A stretch of 48,375 bases of DNA from Bacteroidales bacterium (GTDB lineage: Bacteria; Bacteroidota; Bacteroidia; Bacteroidales; Paludibacteraceae): contig SUXD01000018.1 in assembly GCA_015061145.1 (NCBI GenBank), forward strand, positions 1-48,375, written 5' to 3'. The position numbers and the translations under genes are program-made. This document shows, piece after piece, positions 43,135-48,375 of the stretch (position 1 is the stretch's first letter; each line of letters starts with the position of its first letter). The notes beneath the pieces are model-generated. The model saw only the letters and a program-made list of their open reading frames with translations. It did no database searches and was not told where the DNA came from.

Positions 43135-43707
43135 CTATTTATACAAATCCTCGTTATAGTCAAACAGACACAACGCATCTTTCAGCAACGGGTGACATTT
43201 GTCCTTATCAGAAAGTATCACTTCACCCGGATTCAATTTCCAATCTATGCCCACAGCAGGATCGTTCCACGCGATGGCACCCTCTTCTTGCGGCGCGTAG
43301 AAATTGTCGCACTTATACTGAAAAACCGCTTCTTCGCTCAGCACCGAAAAGCCATGCGCAAACCCTCGCGGGATAAAAAACTGCAGTTTATTTTCCTCTG
43401 ACAATTCCACAGCCACATACTTCCCAAAAGTAGGCGAACCGCGACGGATGTCAACCGCCACATCAAGCACCCTGCCGCGCACTACACGCACCAATTTGCT
43501 TTGAGCGAACTTCCCTTTTTGGAAATGCAGGCCACGCAAAACGCCATATTTCGATTTTGACTCGTTGTCCTGAATGAAATTCACCGGACGGACTTTCTCA
43601 TCGAACTCGCGTTGAGAATACGATTCGAAAAAATATCCTCGTTCATCGCCAAAAATACGAGGTTTTATAATGCATACGCCCTCGATTTCTGTTTTTATTA
43701 CTTCCAT
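43135..43707 (-). CDS. rfbC: dTDP-4-dehydrorhamnose 3,5-epimerase
   Basis: A 190-residue cupin-fold epimerase. R-G-Y-F-F-E-S-Y-S near residue 22, G-V-L-R-G-L-H-F-Q with the catalytic His near 60, and F-A-H-G-F-S-V-L are the RmlC hallmarks. The frame opens at a TTG (43716); the ATG at 43707 is chosen. It lies 10 nt after rfbA. Length fits the family. Confidence 0.93.
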   Translation of the reverse strand: MEVIKTEIEGVCIIKPRIFGDERGYFFESYSQREFDEKVRPVNFIQDNESKSKYGVLRGLHFQKGKFAQSKLVRVVRGRVLDVAVDIRRGSPTFGKYVAVELSEENKLQFFIPRGFAHGFSVLSEEAVFQYKCDNFYAPQEEGAIAWNDPAVGIDWKLNPGEVILSDKDKCHPLLKDALCLFDYNEDLYK

Positions 43708-43717
43708 TTTTATCAAC

Positions 43718-44593
43718 TTATTTTTTCAACAGTTTCATCAAGTATTGCCCATATTGGTTTTTAAGCATCGGGCGTGCCACTTCGGTGAGTTTCTCAGCCG
43801 AAATCCATCCATGGTGAAATGCAATTTCCTCCAAACAGGCAATTTTCAACCCTTGACGTTTCTCTATCACTTCCACAAAATTTGAGGCCTCGCTCAACGA
43901 GTCGTGCGTGCCCGTATCGAGCCAAGCAAAACCGCGTCCAAGCAGCTGCACTTTCAATTCACCGTCTTTCAAGAACTCTTGATTTACGGTAGTTATTTCC
44001 AATTCGCCTCTTGCCGAAGGTTTGATGTTTTTTGCCACGCGCACCACTTTATTGGGGTAGAAATAAAGACCGACAACAGCATAGTTGCTTTTCGGGCACT
44101 GCGGCTTTTCCTCTATCGAAATCACATTTCCTTCTGCGTCAAATTCAGCAACGCCATATCGCTCAGGATCGTCCACATAATAACCGAAAACTGTAGCCTT
44201 GGCATTCTTCTCCGCCTCATCCACAGCTTTCTTCAGCATTGCGCTGAACGACTGTCCGTAAAAAATATTGTCGCCGAGCACCAGACAAGCGGCATCGTCG
44301 CCAATAAATTTCTCGCCAATGATGAAAGCTTGCGCCAGACCGTCAGGACTGGGCTGTTCGGCATACTCAAAACGAACGCCGTAATCGCTGCCGTCGCCCA
44401 GCAATCGTTTGAAACCAGGCAAATCGTGCGGTGTGGAGATAATCAGAATCTCACGTATTCCCGCCAGCATCAACACTGAAACCGGATAATAAATCATCGG
44501 TTTGTCATAAATAGGCAGCAACTGTTTGCTCACCCCTTTGGTAATCGGATACAAACGTGTACCCGAACCTCCTGCTAATACAATACCCTTCAT
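43718..44593 (-). CDS. rfbA: Glucose-1-phosphate thymidylyltransferase
   Basis: A 291-residue nucleotidyltransferase that makes dTDP-glucose, the first step toward dTDP-rhamnose. N-terminal [16 protein letters not shown] and [14 protein letters not shown] are typical, as is G-D-N-I-F-Y-G and I-E-E-K-P. The start is 1 nt after the DUF4924 stop codon, so the genes are coupled. Rhamnose would be used in LPS O-antigen or capsule. Confidence 0.95.
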   Translation of the reverse strand: MKGIVLAGGSGTRLYPITKGVSKQLLPIYDKPMIYYPVSVLMLAGIREILIISTPHDLPGFKRLLGDGSDYGVRFEYAEQPSPDGLAQAFIIGEKFIGDDAACLVLGDNIFYGQSFSAMLKKAVDEAEKNAKATVFGYYVDDPERYGVAEFDAEGNVISIEEKPQCPKSNYAVVGLYFYPNKVVRVAKNIKPSARGELEITTVNQEFLKDGELKVQLLGRGFAWLDTGTHDSLSEASNFVEVIEKRQGLKIACLEEIAFHHGWISAEKLTEVARPMLKNQYGQYLMKLLKK

Positions 44594-44594
44594 T

Positions 44595-45143
44595 TTATTC
44601 TGTTTTTTCCATTGATTCCTCTTCTTTTCTCTTTATTTTCAGCAAAAGCGTCCTCAACATGTCTGACACTGTTTTTATTGCCTCCTCTGTGGATGCCGAC
44701 AGCGGCTTCTGCTGCATACGCATCAACATCGTCATATACAAAAGATTGAAACACAGTTCCATATCCGAATCTTGAGCGCCATCTGCAGCATTCTTCGTTC
44801 TGAATTCTGCAATTACAGGCAGAGCCCTCTGATACTTCGCCTGATACTCCCAATCTGACTGCAGAAACGACAAATGCCACTCTTCCAATTCATTCAGCAC
44901 ATTTTTGTTTATCTGCAAATGACCGGTTTTCTCCAAATGCTCGTTAAGCATCATCAGCCGCAGATTGTCATACCACTCATAAATTTGACGACGGACATCA
45001 TCGTCCACCGCAAAACGGCTGATTACATTCGCATCAATCTGCTGCATATCAAAGCCGCATGCACGAATCAAATCTTCTACTTGCCACATATAAAGCAGAT
45101 ATTCCGCCGTATTCTCCTTCTTCTTCTGTTGCGCAACAATCAT
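44595..45143 (-). CDS. DUF4924 family protein
   Basis: A 182-residue helical cytosolic protein of a family known mainly from Bacteroidota, of unknown function. Visible are [21 protein letters not shown] at the start and [12 protein letters not shown] near the end. The ATG at 45143 is chosen; the longer frame to 45173 has an unlikely extra N-terminus. It is the first gene of the rfbA-C-D unit and is coupled to it, so a role tied to rhamnose or envelope synthesis is possible. Confidence 0.8.
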   Translation of the reverse strand: MIVAQQKKKENTAEYLLYMWQVEDLIRACGFDMQQIDANVISRFAVDDDVRRQIYEWYDNLRLMMLNEHLEKTGHLQINKNVLNELEEWHLSFLQSDWEYQAKYQRALPVIAEFRTKNAADGAQDSDMELCFNLLYMTMLMRMQQKPLSASTEEAIKTVSDMLRTLLLKIKRKEEESMEKTE

Positions 45144-45274
45144 AACAAAGCAAATATCTGACAAAAATAACAATTTTATCTGACGAAATGGCAGACTCTC
45201 GCAAAAAACTTTATTAAAAAAACATAGTCATCACGCAAAAAAAATGAATAGCTGAACAAAACGCAAAAAAATGT

Positions 45275-45282
45275 TATATTTG
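45275..45282 (+). promoter_or_regulatory. -7 element of the outer-membrane beta-barrel-like gene
   Basis: TATATTTG followed by C, 25 nt before the ATG at 45308. The rest of the 164-bp divergent gap is AT-rich with no other visible feature. Confidence 0.5.
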
Positions 45283-45307
45283 CACAGAAAAAAAATGCCA
45301 AAAAAAC

Positions 45308-46063
45308 ATGAAAAAATCAATCTTTGCGACTTTTATCGCCTTACTTTCGTTGTGCGCCCTGAACGCTCAAGAAAACAACACAGAAGTGACCAGCGTATCA
45401 CTCGACAACATCAGCAACAGTAACAACAAATACGACAGCAACTACCTGTTTAAAAACGAGTTGGCCGTAAGTTACGGCGTTGGCACCACTCCTGAAATTC
45501 TAAACATTTTCGAGAAAATACTCTGTGCGGCAATGCTTACCATTTACGACGGAGAAGAGTCTCAAACCGGCGCCATCAGTGTCGAATATTTCCGCAACAT
45601 GAACAAGACTGTCGGATTCGGCGCCATCGTCACATACGAGCATTTCTATCAAAACGGGCAATGGAAATTTGCAAACATCGCCAGCAGCAAAGAGAAACAA
45701 ACGGAAACAAACGACTACATCAGCATTATGCCCGCCGCAAAGATACGCTGGTTCAACAAAAAATCGGTGAGCATGTACTCAAAAATTGCCGTCGGTTTCA
45801 CACTCGACCAGAAGACACAGAAATACAAGAATTACGTAGATTACAAGACCGACGAGAACGGAGATTTAGTCAGGGACGACAACGGCAACCCCATCCCCAC
45901 TAGCGATCCGTACACACACAAAGAGAAAAAAATGCTGAACGATTTCGGATTTCAGCTTTCGCCAATTGGCATCGAAGCAGGGAATCCGAGAGTTCGTGCT
46001 TTTGCCGAATTAGGATTCGGCGTGCAAGGCATCGCGAAACTCGGCTTGCGATGCGGTTTCTGA
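45308..46063 (+). CDS. Predicted outer-membrane beta-barrel-like protein
   Basis: A 251-residue secreted protein of unrecognised family. A signal peptide (S-I-F-A-T-F-I-A-L-L-S-L-C-A-L-N-A) is cut near A-Q. Alternating beta strands (E-L-A-V-S-Y-G-V-G, V-G-F-G-A-I-V-T-Y-E-H-F, F-A-E-L-G-F-G-V) and a C-terminal Phe are typical of small outer-membrane barrels, such as the OmpW/porin-like proteins of Bacteroidota. A charged loop near residues 185-215 (D-E-N-G-D-L-V-R-D-D-N-G-N-P) could be extracellular. Function unknown. Confidence 0.65.
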   Translation: MKKSIFATFIALLSLCALNAQENNTEVTSVSLDNISNSNNKYDSNYLFKNELAVSYGVGTTPEILNIFEKILCAAMLTIYDGEESQTGAISVEYFRNMNKTVGFGAIVTYEHFYQNGQWKFANIASSKEKQTETNDYISIMPAAKIRWFNKKSVSMYSKIAVGFTLDQKTQKYKNYVDYKTDENGDLVRDDNGNPIPTSDPYTHKEKKMLNDFGFQLSPIGIEAGNPRVRAFAELGFGVQGIAKLGLRCGF

Positions 46064-46148
46064 AATATCCATTGCTTTTTTTCAAGAAAAACGCACAATA
46101 AAACTGCATTTTTTCGTTTTTTACTTATGTTATATAAGAAAAAAATGC

Positions 46149-46156
46149 TATCTTTG
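46149..46156 (+). promoter_or_regulatory. -7 element of rpoD
   Basis: TATCTTTG followed by C, 33 nt before the ATG at 46189; the best-matching -7 element of this part of the window. Confidence 0.55.
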
Positions 46157-46188
46157 CGTCCCTTAATATAATTTCTCGAGAAAAAGCA

Positions 46189-47049
46189 ATGAGACAACTA
46201 AAAATTACAAAATCCATCACAAACCGCGAAAGCGCTTCGTTAGACAAATACCTGCAGGAAATCGGTCGCGAAGACCTCATCACCATTGAAGAGGAGGTGG
46301 AACTCGCTCAACGCATCCGCAAAGGCGACCGCCTCGCACTGGAGAAACTCACTCGTGCCAACTTGCGTTTCGTGGTTTCGGTGGCAAAACAATACCAAAA
46401 CCAAGGGCTCAGCCTTCCCGACCTTATCAACGAAGGAAACCTTGGACTGATAAAAGCCGCAGAGAAATTTGACGAGACTCGCGGATTCAAATTCATTTCA
46501 TACGCCGTATGGTGGATTCGCCAATCAATCCTGCAAGCCTTGGCCGAACAGTCGCGTATCGTACGTCTGCCGCTCAACCAAGTGGGTTCGCTGAACAAAA
46601 TCAACAAGGCATTCTCTAAATTCGAACAAGAGAACGAAAGAAAGCCTTCGCCCGAAGAACTGGCCGACGAATTGGACATACCCGTTGACAAGATTGCCGA
46701 CACCATGAAAGTGTCAGGACGACACATATCGGTGGACTCGCCTTTTGTCGAAGGAGAAGACAACTGTCTGCTCGACATTCTGGTGAACGAAGACTCGCCA
46801 ATGGCCGACAAAACGCTCGTCAACGAATCGCTATCGAGAGAGATTGACCGCGCCCTCGAGACGCTCACCGAGCGCGAAAGCCACATTATCAAGATGTTCT
46901 TTGGCATCGGATGCCAAGAAATGACGCTTGAAGAAATTGGCGACAAATTCGGACTCACACGCGAACGCGTGCGCCAAATCAAAGAGAAGGCCATCCGCCG
47001 TTTGCGCCAAAACTCACGAAGCAAACTTTTGAAAAGCTATCTGGGATAA
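46189..47049 (+). CDS. rpoD: Primary RNA polymerase sigma factor (RpoD/SigA type)
   Basis: A 286-residue sigma70 factor that directs RNA polymerase to housekeeping promoters. Region 1.2 starts at once ([12 protein letters not shown]), then region 2 ([36 protein letters not shown]), region 3 and region 4 with the helix-turn-helix [15 protein letters not shown]. The long region 1.1 of E. coli RpoD is absent, as usual in Bacteroidota. bamD starts with no gap after the stop codon. Confidence 0.95.
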   Translation: MRQLKITKSITNRESASLDKYLQEIGREDLITIEEEVELAQRIRKGDRLALEKLTRANLRFVVSVAKQYQNQGLSLPDLINEGNLGLIKAAEKFDETRGFKFISYAVWWIRQSILQALAEQSRIVRLPLNQVGSLNKINKAFSKFEQENERKPSPEELADELDIPVDKIADTMKVSGRHISVDSPFVEGEDNCLLDILVNEDSPMADKTLVNESLSREIDRALETLTERESHIIKMFFGIGCQEMTLEEIGDKFGLTRERVRQIKEKAIRRLRQNSRSKLLKSYLG

Positions 47050-47850
47050 ATGAAACGCACCATCGGACTCATATTCTTCTGCGCTTTTGTGCTCTCTTCC
47101 TGCAAATTTCAGCAACTGATGAAGAGCACCGACAACGCCATGAAATACGAAAAGGCAAAAGAATACTACGCCAAAGGGGACTACCTTAGAGCCTACACCT
47201 TGCTGGAAGACATTTCGCCAGCATACAAAGGCACCCCCGAAGGCGAAGATGTGCTGCACATGATTGCCGACTCATATTTCAAGAACAAGAATTATCAAAC
47301 GGCCATCAACTATTACAATGCGTACAACAACAATTTTCCGACCGGCAAATACACAGCAGACTGCCATTTCATGATTGGATACTGCTATTACAAACAGTCG
47401 GCCGACGCAAGACTCGACCAGACAGAGACCTACTCGGCACTCAACGCACTACGCTTGTACCTGGAGAAATATCCGTTTGACAGCCGAACCTCGGAAGCCG
47501 CGCAGCTTGTAGAGGAGCTTGAAAACAAACTCGCCTACAAGGAACTGCTGAACGCACGCTTATACTACAAACTGGGAAACTACATCGGCAACAACTACCT
47601 CTCCGCTATCATTGTGGCGCAGAATGCCGTCAAGAACTACCCTTTCAACCTATATCGCGAAGAATTTGCTTTCATCGTGCTCAAATCTAAGTTTATGCAA
47701 GCCGAGAAAAGCATCCTCGACAAAAAAGAGGACCGCTACCGCGACACGATTGATGAATATTATGTATATTCGGCAGAATTCCCCGACGGGAAAAACAAGA
47801 AAGAAGCCGAACACATTTTCAATATTAGCAAAAAACACATAAACGAATAA
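47050..47850 (+). CDS. bamD: Outer membrane assembly factor BamD
   Basis: A 266-residue lipoprotein of the BAM complex that helps insert beta-barrel proteins into the outer membrane. Lipobox V-L-S-S-C at residue ~18, then tetratricopeptide units (A-K-E-Y-Y-A-K-G-D-Y, I-A-D-S-Y-F-K-N-K-N-Y-Q-T-A-I, A-L-R-L-Y-L-E-K-Y-P) as in BamD. It starts on the base after the rpoD stop codon and is followed 16 nt later by rpoZ, so it is in one operon with both. Confidence 0.9.
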   Translation: MKRTIGLIFFCAFVLSSCKFQQLMKSTDNAMKYEKAKEYYAKGDYLRAYTLLEDISPAYKGTPEGEDVLHMIADSYFKNKNYQTAINYYNAYNNNFPTGKYTADCHFMIGYCYYKQSADARLDQTETYSALNALRLYLEKYPFDSRTSEAAQLVEELENKLAYKELLNARLYYKLGNYIGNNYLSAIIVAQNAVKNYPFNLYREEFAFIVLKSKFMQAEKSILDKKEDRYRDTIDEYYVYSAEFPDGKNKKEAEHIFNISKKHINE

Positions 47851-47866
47851 ATAAAACAAAGAAACT

Positions 47867-48196
47867 ATGGCTACAGATTACAAAAAAACAAATGCGCCAA
47901 CCAACACCATCACAAGAGACATGAACAGTTTGTGCGCCGACACCGGCAACATCTATGAAACCGTGAACATTATCGGCAAACGCTCAAACCAGATTGTTGT
48001 TGACCTGAAACAAGAACTCGACAAAAAGCTGCAAGAGTTCGCCACATACAACGACAATTTGGAGGAAGTGTTCGAAAACCGCGAACAAATCGAAATCTCA
48101 CGCTATTACGAAAAACTTCCAAAACCGACGCTGATTGCTACACAAGAATACATCGAGAAAAAGATTTACTATCGCAATCCGACAAAAGAAGAATAA
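47867..48196 (+). CDS. rpoZ: RNA polymerase omega subunit (Bacteroidota type)
   Basis: A 109-residue protein matching the Bacteroidota omega/RPB6-like family: N-I-Y-E-T-V-N-I-I-G-K-R-S-N-Q-I near residues 28-43 is the conserved core, with an acidic helix (L-D-K-K-L-Q-E-F-A) after it. It stabilises the beta' subunit. Its place behind rpoD and bamD is a recurrent Bacteroidota order. A strong terminator follows 23 nt after the stop codon. Confidence 0.88.
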   Translation: MATDYKKTNAPTNTITRDMNSLCADTGNIYETVNIIGKRSNQIVVDLKQELDKKLQEFATYNDNLEEVFENREQIEISRYYEKLPKPTLIATQEYIEKKIYYRNPTKEE

Positions 48197-48218
48197 TATA
48201 GCAAAAATGCAAAAGAAT

Positions 48219-48243
48219 AAGGCGGTTTCAATGAAACCGCCTT
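48219..48243 (+). terminator. Terminator of the rpoD-bamD-rpoZ operon
   Basis: A 10-bp stem AAGGCGGTTT / AAACCGCCTT with loop CAATG, followed by TCGTTTTTTT. Confidence 0.85.
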
Positions 48244-48261
48244 TCGTTTTTTTCGGTAATG

Positions 48262-48375
48262 TTGCCAAAAATGGTTGGTGGCATTAGATAAAAGATAACG
48301 GGGAATAGCTATTCCCCGTTATCTTTTATGTGTTTGTTTCTGAAGAACAAATACCATTTGACATAGTTTTGGCAA
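48262..48375. repeat. Inverted-repeat-bounded segment at the window edge
   Basis: TTGCCAAAA at 48262-48270 is mirrored by TTTTGGCAA at 48367-48375, the last bases of the window. Between them lies a 42-bp perfect palindrome. No coding frame. It could be a miniature element or the start of something continuing past the edge. Confidence 0.4.
48288..48329. repeat. 42-bp perfect palindrome
   Basis: The 21-bp arms (left arm ATAAAAGATAACGGGGAATA plus G, right arm its exact complement) meet at 48308/48309 with no spacer. As RNA it would fold into a long hairpin; there is no strong T-run on either side beyond the arm's own TTTTAT. Confidence 0.85.

Overview
The window comes from a member of the Bacteroidota, most likely the order Bacteroidales. 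Evidence: many starts are preceded by the Bacteroidota -7 element TAnnTTTG; there is a short (286-residue) RpoD-type primary sigma factor and a Bacteroidota-type RNA polymerase omega subunit; one protein carries a type IX secretion (gliding-motility) C-terminal domain; and there are DUF3109 and DUF4924 proteins, an orphan HsdR-N protein beside holA, and both enzymes of the carboxyspermidine/carboxynorspermidine polyamine route. No rRNA, CRISPR array, phage or recognisable transposase was seen. Three tRNAs were found: Leu-GAG, Gly-GCC and Thr-CGU.

Layout. 1-750: 3' part of a bile-acid:sodium symporter family transporter. 1-6.7 kb: a surface-protein locus in which two AraC-type regulators (the second split by a frameshift at a T7 tract) flank a three-gene minus-strand operon of secreted beta-helix proteins of the Cthe_2159 carbohydrate-binding type. 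The last 136 bp of the two regulator genes, terminator included, are almost identical. 6.7-11.8 kb (minus): AsmA-like protein with an 11-residue-repeat tail, NfeD, flotillin FloA, nucleoside phosphorylase. 12-13 kb: DUF3109 protein and tRNA-Leu/tRNA-Gly. 13-16.7 kb (minus): biotin carboxylase, biotin carrier and carboxyltransferase, a biotin-dependent acyl-CoA (probably propionyl-CoA) carboxylase operon. 16.8-21.6 kb (minus): dxs, trkA, trkH. 21.7-29.6 kb: OmpA-like lipoprotein, GSCFA protein, holA, orphan HsdR-N protein, type IX-secreted protein, GNAT acetyltransferase, polyprenol-phosphate mannosyltransferase-like enzyme, dihydroorotase.

29.6-36.7 kb is the least ordinary part. The spermidine genes nspC and carboxynorspermidine synthase lie at its two ends. 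Between them are a DUF4143-type ATPase bracketed by two 70-bp direct repeats (the left one also holds the likely nspC promoter), a very AT-rich two-gene cassette with a membrane-anchored AAA+ ATPase joined to an FtsK-gamma-like winged helix, and a 115-nt rod-shaped inverted-repeat region with a terminator-like hairpin that looks like a structured RNA gene (possibly 6S-like).

36.7-48.4 kb returns to housekeeping genes: a TtcA-like PP-loop enzyme, a DUF486 membrane protein, tRNA-Thr, a lipoprotein, a uracil-DNA-glycosylase-family enzyme, a sigma54 activator/LptE/TPR/SecG operon, DUF4924 with rfbA-rfbC-rfbD, a beta-barrel-like protein, and rpoD-bamD-rpoZ. The window ends in a 42-bp perfect palindrome enclosed by short inverted repeats. 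All calls rest on reading the sequence; no database search was possible.
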